Positions 16,243 to 24,610 of a stretch of 64,000 nucleotides of DNA are shown piece after piece. The notes beneath the pieces are model-generated. The model had not been told where the DNA came from and did no database searches. It saw only the letters and a list, made by a program, of their open reading frames with translations. The first letter of the stretch is position 1. Every line of letters starts with the position of its first letter. Position numbers and translations under genes: made by a program. The stretch comes from JAZKDW01 sp040387375 (GTDB lineage Bacteria; Pseudomonadota; Gammaproteobacteria; Burkholderiales; Burkholderiaceae_D), in the NCBI GenBank assembly GCA_040387375.1, contig JAZKDW010000028.1:62001-126000 (forward strand), given 5' to 3'.

Positions 16243-17559
16243 TCAGGCTGTCATGCGCAACAGCCGGGTGAGCATTTGCGAAGTACTGGCAGCCCAGTCC
16301 GGCCACGTAAATCCTGCCGGCCCTTTTGCAGGAAAGATCCCGGTGCGTTCATGCTCCTGCAACATCAGGGCCAGGGTAGCAGGATCGGAATGATCGAAAT
16401 AGGCGACCGAATCTCCTGCCACTTCCCGGAATACCGGTATGTCGCTGGCGAATACCGGAAGTCCTTTCTTTTGCGCCTCGATCAAGGGCAAACCGAAACC
16501 TTCAATAATGGCGGGGAACAGCAACGCATCCGCATGGGCATAACAATAATCCAGTTCCGCATCGCTGGCATCGCTGAAAAAAAACAGGCGGTTGCCGAAC
16601 TGCGGATGTGTGCGGATTGCCGTGACAACATCATCACATAACCACCCGATGCGGCCGACAATCACCAGTGACGCCTTGCTGCCCTCAGCCCACAGCTGCT
16701 CGAACACCCGCAACAGGTAGACGTGATTCTTGCGCGGCTCAATTGTTCCGACCATCAGATAAGCCAAGCTGTCGCTCTCGAATGTTTCTCTGAAACCGGT
16801 CCGAACGGCTCCTTTGGCATCAATTGCGTCAAGCTCGGCGCCGAGATGGAAAAAATCGAAGCCTTTTGCATCCAGGCCAGTGCAATATGGTTGGCTTCTG
16901 AAATAGTCGACCAGCGTTTTCCGTGTGTAGTCCGAAATGCAAAGATAACCGTCGGCGCATGAATACAGGGTTGGGAAACAGGCTTCGAAATTAATCCGGT
17001 TCCGTGCATCCACCAATTGCGGATGGCTGATCGGGATGATGTCGTAAATGAGTGCGATGACTTTTGCGCCATCCCGCTTTGCGATGTTCGCGGTATCGAG
17101 GAAATTGTAATTCCACAGTGAATCCACAAGCAGCAGCACATCGCCCTGACCAGGCCTGAGCCTGATCTCAGTGGCTGGCGAACGCTGCCGCCAGCGCAAC
17201 ATCCTACTGAGCGGCCACAAGGTTTGTACAACCAGTCGGGTCAAGCCAAACTCATGCTTGCTAGCCAGGATAAATCGATTAAATGCCGCACTCGGCGAGC
17301 GTTTTGCAATCGCCCGCATGGTCTGCAGATAATAATCGTTCAGGCGCGCGCGCAGCCGGAAAGCGGATCGCTTTTTGAAATCATATTGCAATTGTTGCAC
17401 AGGTACATAGCCATCCCCGACGATCATGACCGGGATGCATTCCACACCGAGTGCATTGCCTGCCTCTTTCGAATGATTGACGAGATTGCGCACTACGCGC
17501 TGAATGCCGGTGTTCAAATCGCTATGGTACGTATCGGTGCAATCGATATAAATGCGCAT
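16243..17559 (-). CDS. Glycosyltransferase family 4 (WbdA/mannosyltransferase-like)
   Basis: A 438-residue GT-B enzyme. The N terminus MRIYIDCTDTYHSDLNTGIQ resembles glycosyltransferases in which a T-x-x-TGIQRV motif opens the acceptor domain. The C-terminal domain has TIEPRKNHVYLLRVFEQL, LFPAIIEGFGLPLIEAQ (EX7E) and LPVFASDIPVFREVAGD, typical of GT4 mannosyltransferases. It is the last gene of the Wzm-Wzt-FkbM-GT4 operon, so it probably extends the polysaccharide that the ABC transporter exports. Codon use looks slightly more A+T rich than in the plus-strand operon. Sugar specificity is an inference from neighbours. Confidence 0.84.
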   Translation of the reverse strand: MRIYIDCTDTYHSDLNTGIQRVVRNLVNHSKEAGNALGVECIPVMIVGDGYVPVQQLQYDFKKRSAFRLRARLNDYYLQTMRAIAKRSPSAAFNRFILASKHEFGLTRLVVQTLWPLSRMLRWRQRSPATEIRLRPGQGDVLLLVDSLWNYNFLDTANIAKRDGAKVIALIYDIIPISHPQLVDARNRINFEACFPTLYSCADGYLCISDYTRKTLVDYFRSQPYCTGLDAKGFDFFHLGAELDAIDAKGAVRTGFRETFESDSLAYLMVGTIEPRKNHVYLLRVFEQLWAEGSKASLVIVGRIGWLCDDVVTAIRTHPQFGNRLFFFSDASDAELDYCYAHADALLFPAIIEGFGLPLIEAQKKGLPVFASDIPVFREVAGDSVAYFDHSDPATLALMLQEHERTGIFPAKGPAGFTWPDWAASTSQMLTRLLRMTA

Positions 17560-17598
17560 TGTCGTCCAGGCTGGGTTGTCGGTGGCCGCAAGAGCCGA

Positions 17599-18447
17599 TT
17601 ATTTTCGCGCATTCAGCAAGCGCGATAGCTGCTTCAGCAACCAGTTCGCGCCCCTCAGTGGCCGGGTAATTTTCCATGAGAACGAAGAACGGAGCGTATT
17701 GCTCCGTTCGAGAAGGTAGGCAATGTCGTTATCGCGTTCTTCCAACTGCGTCCTGAGCCTGCACTCTTCCGCACGGATGAAATCGTCGAATACATTGGGC
17801 GGTACGGCGAAGAATTTCGACAATTCCGCCTGTTCGTTAGCAATGAAAAAGCAGTTTAATCCGTCAAAATACGCTTGCCGGTAGTCGTTCGCCGCCAAAA
17901 TGCCTTCCCATTCCTGCTCTATTCTATTCTGCGTCATCGGCTCGGTTGCTTCGACGATCACGATCCACGGCCGGAAGCGCCTGAAATCCATGCCGGCCAA
18001 AACCGCACGCTCGGCGCCTTCCACATCCACCTTCAGAAAATGGATCTCCCCCGTCACATGCTGATCGCATATGGATGCCAGGGTCTGCACGGCGACGCAT
18101 GTTTCCAAAACCGGCCGGCCGGCCGCGCGGTGGCGCTCGGCCACGCTGTCGACGACGCTCGACAAGCCCGTATCGAGGATTTCGAAAAAGGGTCGTTCAC
18201 CCGCATGGTCATCTACCGCAATATTGAGGTTGAGGTCGCGCGGGCGGTCCTTGAGCAGCGCTGCAAAACGCTCGGTCGACGGATCGATATTGATCCCTCG
18301 CCAGCCGCGATCATAAAATGCCTTGGTGACCGAATCGATTTGCGGATCAAATGCGCCGACGTCTATGTAAAAGCCGTTATCGACATTGCACAATGCGCGC
18401 CACAACATCACGTCTTCAAAATTCTGGGCGTAGGAAATGAAGCTCAT
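17599..18447 (-). CDS. FkbM-family SAM-dependent methyltransferase
   Basis: A 282-residue protein with the FkbM methyltransferase fold. Motif I is FYIDVGAFDPQIDSVTKAFY, followed by GWRGINIDPSTERF and FLKVDVEGAERAVLAG near residues 138-153. The first segment SFISYAQNFEDVMLWRAL is a common start in glycan-linked FkbM proteins. The last about 70 residues form a charged helix (RAEECRLRTQLEERDNDI), a likely coiled coil. In ABC-dependent O-antigen systems, methyltransferases cap the chain end and set its length, and the coiled-coil tail next to a Wzt with an extended C terminus is consistent with that. It overlaps the wzt gene by four bases. Confidence 0.8.
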   Translation of the reverse strand: MSFISYAQNFEDVMLWRALCNVDNGFYIDVGAFDPQIDSVTKAFYDRGWRGINIDPSTERFAALLKDRPRDLNLNIAVDDHAGERPFFEILDTGLSSVVDSVAERHRAAGRPVLETCVAVQTLASICDQHVTGEIHFLKVDVEGAERAVLAGMDFRRFRPWIVIVEATEPMTQNRIEQEWEGILAANDYRQAYFDGLNCFFIANEQAELSKFFAVPPNVFDDFIRAEECRLRTQLEERDNDIAYLLERSNTLRSSFSWKITRPLRGANWLLKQLSRLLNARK

Positions 18448-19697
18448 CGCCGATCCACCTCCCGGTCCACTCGCATCTCAGGCTCCATCCACGCGCTGCC
18501 GACAAATGCCGGACGGGTCTCATTGATTACCGTGAAAGCATAAGCGAAATCGCGCCATTCGTAATCATCTTCCAGGTGTGTATCGCCGCTGACAAGAGCG
18601 GTCGACACCGAATAACTTCCGGGACCGAGATTCATGTCGAACTGCGTTGTGTAGGTGAGCGGCTCGTCCTGCGCCAGATCCAGTTCCGGCAGCTTCATGT
18701 GATGGGTATTGGTGCCGTACATTACCTGGCCTAACCGGTCCTTGATCATGTAGCCGAACACCAGCCGGGGCAGCGGCGCCAGCACACGCACGGCCACCTG
18801 CAAGATCACATTTTCACCGACGGAAAAAATGTCCGCCGGCTGGCCATGCGCATTCAGCATCGAAATCCGCTCGACTGTCGCCATGCCATTCCCGTGGCTG
18901 GTATTTGCCGGCGACCCGGCGGCGGCCGGCGAAGACAACACGATCTTGTGGCCCGTCTTGTCCGCCAGCAGGCCGTTGTAATGATTGAATACCTGTTCCG
19001 GCGAACCTTCATCGATCTTGCGGCTGCGGTCGAGCAGGATTACCCGCTCGCTCAAGGCCTTGATCATTGCTTCGTCATGGGACACGATCAGCAAGGTCAC
19101 GCCTGACTGTTTCAGCACGCGGATCCTTTCGATGCACTTGTGCTGGAACTTTACATCGCCGACCGACAAGGCTTCATCGACGATCAGGATGTCGGGCCTG
19201 ACGCTGATGGCGACCGCAAATGCCAGCCGGATGAACATGCCGCTCGAATAAGTGCGCACTGGCTGATCGATGAACTGGCCGATTTCCGCAAAAGCTTCGA
19301 TCTCGGGCAGCAGCGCCGTCATTTCAGCATGCGTCAATCCCATGATCGCGCCTTGCATGAAGAGGTTTTCACGGCCGGTGAACTCGGCATGGAATCCGGC
19401 GCCGAGCTCAAGCAGCGCCGATATGCGGCCGTTCACGCGGATCGTGCCGGCGCTCGGTTTACGGATGCCGCAGATCAGCTGCAGCAATGTGCTTTTGCCG
19501 GAACCGTTGCGTCCGATGATGCCGACAGTCTCTCCCTTGCCGATGTCAAAACTGACATCCTGCAACGCGGTGAATTCGCGATAGTGTTTGCGCCCCATCA
19601 GCTCGACTGCCTGGCGCAAGCGGCTCAGGTGATTATCGTACAGCCGGTAGTTCTTGCTCAAACCGCGCGCGGCGATCACCACGTCATCAGAGGACAT
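18444..19697 (-). CDS. wzt: Polysaccharide ABC transporter ATP-binding protein (Wzt-like)
   Basis: A 417-residue ATPase of the ABC-2 O-antigen/teichoic acid exporter type. It has Walker A GRNGSGKSTLLQL, the signature YSSGMFIRLAFAVA and Walker B ILIVDEALSVGD, with a switch His in LLIVSHDEAM. Residues from about 255 on form a C-terminal beta-rich domain (DIFSVGENVILQVAVRVLAP ... YSVSTALVSGD) like the Wzt carbohydrate-binding domain that recognises the capped glycan. I place the start at ATG 19697 because AAGGAGG lies eight bases upstream; an in-frame ATG seven codons earlier has no such site. It overlaps the wzm gene by 11 bases. Confidence 0.88.
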   Translation of the reverse strand: MSSDDVVIAARGLSKNYRLYDNHLSRLRQAVELMGRKHYREFTALQDVSFDIGKGETVGIIGRNGSGKSTLLQLICGIRKPSAGTIRVNGRISALLELGAGFHAEFTGRENLFMQGAIMGLTHAEMTALLPEIEAFAEIGQFIDQPVRTYSSGMFIRLAFAVAISVRPDILIVDEALSVGDVKFQHKCIERIRVLKQSGVTLLIVSHDEAMIKALSERVILLDRSRKIDEGSPEQVFNHYNGLLADKTGHKIVLSSPAAAGSPANTSHGNGMATVERISMLNAHGQPADIFSVGENVILQVAVRVLAPLPRLVFGYMIKDRLGQVMYGTNTHHMKLPELDLAQDEPLTYTTQFDMNLGPGSYSVSTALVSGDTHLEDDYEWRDFAYAFTVINETRPAFVGSAWMEPEMRVDREVDRR

Positions 19698-20499
19698 CTG
19701 CAAACTCCTCCTTGCCACGCATGAAAATCAGGTAGCCGGCAAACGCCATCACCAGGCTGAGCGCAAGGGTGATGCTCCAGCTTCCCCAATGCGGCATTTC
19801 GCCCCACAGCGTGACGCGGCGCAAGTCTTCGATGACGGCGCTCAGCGGATTCAACTGATAGAACCAGCGCAGGGATTGAGGCACTGCACTGACGGCGTAG
19901 AAGACCGGCGACAGGAACATGAATACTTGCACCAGAACCGGCATGACATGAACCATGTCGCGCACAAACACGCCAGCAGCAGACAGAAACCACGCAAGAC
20001 CGAAAGAAAAAAATACCATGGGCAGCAGGACGATCGGCGTCAGCAACATCGTTGGATGCAATTCGCCGAACAAGGCAATCGCCAGCAGCAGCATGAGCAG
20101 GTTGATTGCCGCATGAATCCAGGCGGAGGTTACCAGCACCAGCGGCAGGATTTCAACCGGGAAGATGATTTTCTTGACATAACTCTGATAGCCGAGAATC
20201 AGGCGCGGCGCGCCGTTGGCCACTTCTGCAAAAATATTGAATACGATCAGACCACAATACATGATCAGTGCGAAAGGCGCTGCCTGACCAGCGGGCTGCG
20301 GCCAGCGTGCGCCCAATATTTTTCCGAATACAAACGTAAAGGCGGATAACAGCAGTAGCGGATAAAGAAAGGACCAGGCCAGGCCCAGATAGGAACCACG
20401 GTATTTCAGCAGTACGTCACGACGGGTCAGCTGTCCGATCAGATACCGGTGCCGGAACAGGCCGGCAACGATGGTGAGCGGATTCAAGATACTGGACAA
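19687..20499 (-). CDS. wzm: Polysaccharide ABC transporter permease (Wzm-like)
   Basis: A 270-residue ABC-2 type inner-membrane permease with six predicted helices. Characteristic segments are LKYRGSYLGLAWSFLYPLL near the N terminus and FFSFGLAWFLSAAGVFVRD followed by LSPVFYAVSAVP. With Wzt it would flip a completed undecaprenyl-linked polysaccharide to the periplasm. It is the first gene of the minus-strand export operon. The 247-bp region upstream, divergent from the 98-residue gene, should hold its promoter, though I see no clear -35/-10 pair. Confidence 0.88.
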   Translation of the reverse strand: MSSILNPLTIVAGLFRHRYLIGQLTRRDVLLKYRGSYLGLAWSFLYPLLLLSAFTFVFGKILGARWPQPAGQAAPFALIMYCGLIVFNIFAEVANGAPRLILGYQSYVKKIIFPVEILPLVLVTSAWIHAAINLLMLLLAIALFGELHPTMLLTPIVLLPMVFFSFGLAWFLSAAGVFVRDMVHVMPVLVQVFMFLSPVFYAVSAVPQSLRWFYQLNPLSAVIEDLRRVTLWGEMPHWGSWSITLALSLVMAFAGYLIFMRGKEEFADVL

Positions 20500-20653
20500 A
20501 TTGTTAGCCTTGTAAAAATTTTTTTCACTTTACTGGAACATCGTAATTGAACTATTGCTTTCCGTCGAGAAACTAGGGGCTCCCTGGAATACTTTTCATG
20601 GATTTTAGGTAAAAATTGATAAATTATGAATTTGTCAGGAGTGGAAAAACAGC

Positions 20654-20691
20654 GCTCAGCGCCGTTCCGACTGAAAAGTCAGCGTTTGAGC
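20654..20691 (+). other. Possible RNA hairpin upstream of the 98-aa gene
   Basis: Nested complementary segments: GCTCA (20654-20658) with TGAGC (20687-20691), and an inner GACT-GAAA-AGTC (20669-20680). There is no T-run after it, so it is unlikely to be a simple terminator. It lies about 55 bp before the 98-residue gene and could be a leader structure. Confidence 0.3.
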
Positions 20692-20746
20692 ACCGGAGTA
20701 CCCATGTTATTCTTACACCCAAGCAATTAACACTCAGGATCAGACG

Positions 20747-21043
20747 ATGACTTTAACTTGGTTCGACGCGAGGGAAGCCAAAATATTTGGTGCATCGCTG
20801 GCGACTTTTTTCATTGACAGACTTCCGCTCGACGCTCCCGGCAAAAAAGCCAAATCGATGGCGAAGAAGCAGGAAGTACTGAACAAGATGTTCCTGCAAA
20901 TTGTACGATTTAACGCCGAACATAAGCTGAATGTGTACAAGAAAGCCCAACTTGGGAATACCTTCAAATGGACATTAAAAGAAGCCGGATACGACCCGGC
21001 ATTTGTAGATCAGCTAACGAAGGAACTGATGGTGAAGTTTTGA
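20747..21043 (+). CDS. Small Lys-rich protein of unknown function
   Basis: A 98-residue soluble, basic protein that I do not recognise as a named family. It shows WFDAREAKIFGASLATFFID, a Lys-rich middle (PGKKAKSMAKKQEVLNKM) and FKWTLKEAGYDPAFVDQLTK at the end. Predicted structure is mostly helical with no signal peptide. It precedes the TPR-OGT gene by 20 bp on the same strand, so the two are probably co-transcribed, and a role with that enzyme is possible but unproven. The start is the first ATG after a run of stops; the RBS (AGGATCAG) is moderate. Confidence 0.75.
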   Translation: MTLTWFDAREAKIFGASLATFFIDRLPLDAPGKKAKSMAKKQEVLNKMFLQIVRFNAEHKLNVYKKAQLGNTFKWTLKEAGYDPAFVDQLTKELMVKF

Positions 21044-21063
21044 TCTGAATGTAATTGACCATC

Positions 21064-23754
21064 ATGCTGAACTGGCTTAAAAAAATCCTCGCTCCCGCTG
21101 AAGAAGCGGATCATGCAGTCGTAACCGCCGAGCCGGCCCCTGCTTCTTCAAGATCGCAGGAGTCTATCCGGGAAAGCCAGACGCACAAGGAAAATGGCGA
21201 CGCCCGTTTACGGGAAGGCAATCTGGAAGAAGCCGAGGCGTGTTATCGGCGCGCCGTCGCAATCGACCCTGATCATGTCGACGCGAATACCAATCTGGGG
21301 TTTGCATTAGGTGAACAAAAACGTCATGACGAAGCGATTCCCTTTCTTCAGCATGCGATCCGAATCGATCCGAAGATGGTCGATGCGTATTACATTTTGG
21401 GGACGGTTACCCGGGAGCGGGGCAATCTGCTGGAAGCAATCGACTACCTGACCAAAACGATAGCGTTGAAGCCGGATTTTGAAATGGCTTATCGCGACCT
21501 GTGTTTGCTGCTTTTTCAAACCGGGCAAATCGACATTGCAAAAAATATCATCAAGACAGGCTTGTCAATCAATCCGGGATGCGCTGACTATCATTTTTAT
21601 CTTGGCAACCTGACTATTCACGAAAATAAATTCAACGAAGCCATCGTTTCTTATCAACAGACATTGGCGATTCAGCCGGATTATCCAGGCGCGCATTTTA
21701 ATTTGGGCAAGGCTTTCAAGGCGCAAGGGGATATGAATGCGGCCCAAAACGCCTACCAGAAGGCGCTGTCGCTCAAACCGGATTATGCCGAAGCCTGTCT
21801 AGAGCTGGGTAATCTCTTCAAGGAGCAGGGAAAACCGGACGACGCGTTAAGTTCCTACCAGAAGGCGCTTGCCATCAACCCCGATTATGTCGAGGTCTAT
21901 CTAAGCCTGGGGAATTTCTTTACCGCGCAAGGCGCCCTGGACAAGGCGCTCGATTATTATCAGAAGACACTTTCACTCAGGCCGGAATATGTCGAAGCAC
22001 TTCTCAATTTGGGGAATCTGTTCCACCAAATGGGGAATCAGGTCCAGGCATTGGCCATGTACAGGAAAGCGCTCGTTATCAAACCCGACTCTGCTGCCGC
22101 GTACAACAATATGGGCAGCGTATTCGAAGCACAACGCAATCTCGATGAGGCCCTCGCGTGCTACCAGAAGGCGTTGGCAATAAAACCCGACGCAGCGGAA
22201 GCGCATAACAACCTCGGCAACGTGTTCAAGGCAAGAGGCAATCTGGATGAAGCTGCGGCAAGTTATGAAAAAGCGATTTCGCTTAACAACAATCATGCCG
22301 AGGCGCTTCACAACCTCGGAACGATATTCAATGATCAACGTCATCTCGATAAAGCGCTGGAATGCTACGGCAAGGCCCTGGAAATAAATCCTGAATTCAG
22401 GATCTCCAGAACGCACCGCCTGCACCTGCTGCAGCATGTATGCGACTGGGAACAATTAACATCAGACATCGGGATGGTGCGGCGCGCAATCACGGAACCG
22501 ACATCACCAGTGAACAACTGGCTACCCCCTTTCGCATTTTTTTCTCTGCCGGGGACGACTGCCGCCGAACAGCGCCTTTGTTCAGAGAAGTGGTCCGCAA
22601 GCGAATTCGCACCAGTCAGTCAAGGTCGTGCAGAACTTCACTTTAATGTCGATCGGCCGCCCAATGCAAAAATCCATGTGGGTTATCTATCCGCCGATTT
22701 TCATCAGCATGCAACCGCGCTGCTGATGGCGGAAGTATTTGAACTGCATGATCGCAATCGTTTCCGGATAATTGCCTATTCCTATGGTCCGGATGACGGT
22801 AGCGCGATGCGCAAGCGGCTGGAAAAAACCTTTGATGAATTTGTCGATATCCGGTCCATGTCCGACAAAAATGCAGCGAAAAAAATTCACGAAGACCGGA
22901 TCGACATCCTGGTGGATCTCAAAGGTTATACGCAAGGCTCACGCAGTGCGATCCTGGCCCTCCGCCCTGCCCCGATCCAGGTCAATTACCTGGGCTACCC
23001 CGGCACCATGGGCAACCGGTTTGTCGATTATCTGATCGCCGACCGCTTCATCATTCCGCCTGGGCAGGAGGAACATTACACGGAAAAAGTAATCTGTCTT
23101 CCAGATTGTTATCAACCCAATGACCGAACCCGCTCAAGACTGGCAGCACCGAGCCGTGCTGCCTGCGGCCTGCCGGAAGCGGGGACGGTGTTCTGCTGCT
23201 TCAACCAGACCTATAAAATCTCGCCTGACATTTTCGGCGTCTGGTGTCAGTTATTGAACGCGGTACCCGACAGTGTTTTATGGCTATTGGCCAGCAATCC
23301 GCATGCGGAAGCAAATCTGAAGCGGGAAGCCAAAAGCCGAGGAATCGACGGGAGCCGGTTGGTAATGGCGCCGCCGATGGAATCCGGAAAACATCTTGCA
23401 CGGCTTCAGTGTGCGGACCTGTTCCTCGATACGCTGGCGTGCAATGCGCATACTACTTGCAGCGATGCGCTCTGGATGGGTTTACCGGTTATCACCTGTG
23501 CAGGAGATACTTTTCCGTCACGGGTAGCCGGCAGCCTGCTTACCGCCATGAACGTGCCTGAGCTGGTCACCTACACTCTGGATGACTACCGTCAGCTCGC
23601 GCTTGATCTCGCAACAGACAAAAACAGGCGTGAACAACTGCGCAGGAAAATTATCGCGAACTGCGATTCCGCGCCACTGTTTGACAGCACCCGCTTCACA
23701 CATAATCTGGAGCAGGCTTATACACAGATGTGGAACGATCATGTCATCGGATAA
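21064..23754 (+). CDS. TPR-repeat O-GlcNAc transferase-like protein (GT41, SPINDLY/OGT family)
   Basis: An 896-residue protein. Residues about 40-455 hold roughly twelve tandem 34-residue TPR units with regular LGNLF/A..YQKAL.I.PDY patterns. From about 530 the OGT catalytic region begins: IHVGYLSADFHQHATALLM, LVDLKGYTQGSR, PIQVNYLGYPGTMG, YQPNDRTR, FCCFNQTYKISPDIF and LFLDTLACNAHTTCSDALWM. These match UDP-sugar-binding parts of eukaryotic OGT and plant SPY. The family glycosylates Ser/Thr of cytosolic proteins with GlcNAc or fucose; the bacterial target is unknown. I start at ATG 21064, since TTG 21055 adds only three residues. Lower G+C-looking codon use and its position at the cluster edge hint at separate acquisition. 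Confidence 0.87.
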   Translation: MLNWLKKILAPAEEADHAVVTAEPAPASSRSQESIRESQTHKENGDARLREGNLEEAEACYRRAVAIDPDHVDANTNLGFALGEQKRHDEAIPFLQHAIRIDPKMVDAYYILGTVTRERGNLLEAIDYLTKTIALKPDFEMAYRDLCLLLFQTGQIDIAKNIIKTGLSINPGCADYHFYLGNLTIHENKFNEAIVSYQQTLAIQPDYPGAHFNLGKAFKAQGDMNAAQNAYQKALSLKPDYAEACLELGNLFKEQGKPDDALSSYQKALAINPDYVEVYLSLGNFFTAQGALDKALDYYQKTLSLRPEYVEALLNLGNLFHQMGNQVQALAMYRKALVIKPDSAAAYNNMGSVFEAQRNLDEALACYQKALAIKPDAAEAHNNLGNVFKARGNLDEAAASYEKAISLNNNHAEALHNLGTIFNDQRHLDKALECYGKALEINPEFRISRTHRLHLLQHVCDWEQLTSDIGMVRRAITEPTSPVNNWLPPFAFFSLPGTTAAEQRLCSEKWSASEFAPVSQGRAELHFNVDRPPNAKIHVGYLSADFHQHATALLMAEVFELHDRNRFRIIAYSYGPDDGSAMRKRLEKTFDEFVDIRSMSDKNAAKKIHEDRIDILVDLKGYTQGSRSAILALRPAPIQVNYLGYPGTMGNRFVDYLIADRFIIPPGQEEHYTEKVICLPDCYQPNDRTRSRLAAPSRAACGLPEAGTVFCCFNQTYKISPDIFGVWCQLLNAVPDSVLWLLASNPHAEANLKREAKSRGIDGSRLVMAPPMESGKHLARLQCADLFLDTLACNAHTTCSDALWMGLPVITCAGDTFPSRVAGSLLTAMNVPELVTYTLDDYRQLALDLATDKNRREQLRRKIIANCDSAPLFDSTRFTHNLEQAYTQMWNDHVIG

Positions 23755-23776
23755 AACTGAATCAGTGTAACTGGAT

Positions 23777-24592
23777 TCATTTAATCCAGCTGACCAGACG
23801 CCCGAACAATCCGGCAGGCGGTGTAGTTGCCGGCACCCGTATCAGGACAACTGAAATATTATCGCGCCCGCCCTCTTCATTCGCTCTCTGAACGAGCGCC
23901 TCGCATGCAGCCGGCAGGCTGTGATGAGCACGGGTCACGAGATTGAGCATATCGTGCGCCGACAGCATGTCGGACAAGCCATCCGAACATAACAAATAGA
24001 TGTCTCCGGGCTCGGTCGCATGCTGATGAATTTCGACCTCGACATCCTGATCCACACCCATCGCGCGCGTGATGAGATTCCTGTTTGGCGCGAAGCGCGC
24101 GTCTTCCTCGCTGACCAGTCCGGCATCGATCTGTTCCTGCACCAGCGAGTGATCGCGGGTGATCTGCTCAATGGCATCGTGCCGCAATCGGTAAGCCCTG
24201 GAGTCCCCGATATGGGCGACGGTAACTATATTATCCTTGTGGAATAAGGCCGCAACCAGCGTTGTCCCCATGCCGCTATATTGCAGCTCGGCGCGCGCGG
24301 CGGCGATGATCGAGGCATTGGCATGGGCGATGGATTCAACGACCAGGTCCCGGATCGATTGGTCGTCAATAGTCTCCATCACTTGTGGGCTCAAAAGCCG
24401 TATTTCGAGCAATTCCTTGAGCACCGAGGTCGCAATTCCACTCGCCACCTCGCCCGCGTTGTAACCGCCCATCCCGTCGGCAATGATCGCCAGTCCGCAC
24501 TCGGTACTGATCGCAATCGAGTCCTCATTATGCGAACGGACCAGGCCGGTATCGGTTTGTGCGGCAAATTCGAGCGCGGCGGGAGGGGTCAT
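23777..24592 (-). CDS. PP2C-family Ser/Thr protein phosphatase
   Basis: A 271-residue metal-dependent phosphatase (PPM/PP2C, Stp/PrpC type) that removes phosphate from Ser/Thr of cytosolic proteins. Metal ligands are in TGLVRSHNEDS, ADGMGGYNAGEVASG, LLCSDGLSDML and GGRDNISVVLI; HIGDSRAYRLR is also present. The length is near the bacterial norm (about 240-260) with a short C-terminal tail (PAGLFGRLVSWIK). No Ser/Thr kinase gene lies next to it, so its partner kinase must be elsewhere. It is 18 bp downstream of the TerC gene on the same strand and converges on the OGT-like gene. Confidence 0.9.
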   Translation of the reverse strand: MTPPAALEFAAQTDTGLVRSHNEDSIAISTECGLAIIADGMGGYNAGEVASGIATSVLKELLEIRLLSPQVMETIDDQSIRDLVVESIAHANASIIAAARAELQYSGMGTTLVAALFHKDNIVTVAHIGDSRAYRLRHDAIEQITRDHSLVQEQIDAGLVSEEDARFAPNRNLITRAMGVDQDVEVEIHQHATEPGDIYLLCSDGLSDMLSAHDMLNLVTRAHHSLPAACEALVQRANEEGGRDNISVVLIRVPATTPPAGLFGRLVSWIK

Positions 24593-24610
24593 GAGCGGCG
24601 GTTACGCTTG

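Noticed and set aside
15167..16306. 379-codon minus-strand frame opposite gmd
   Set aside because: Gmd on the plus strand has full homology; the antisense frame has none and no RBS context.
23771..23789. Seven-base palindrome between OGT-like and PP2C genes
   Set aside because: It has no T-run on either strand and overlaps the PP2C coding end, so I do not call it a terminator.
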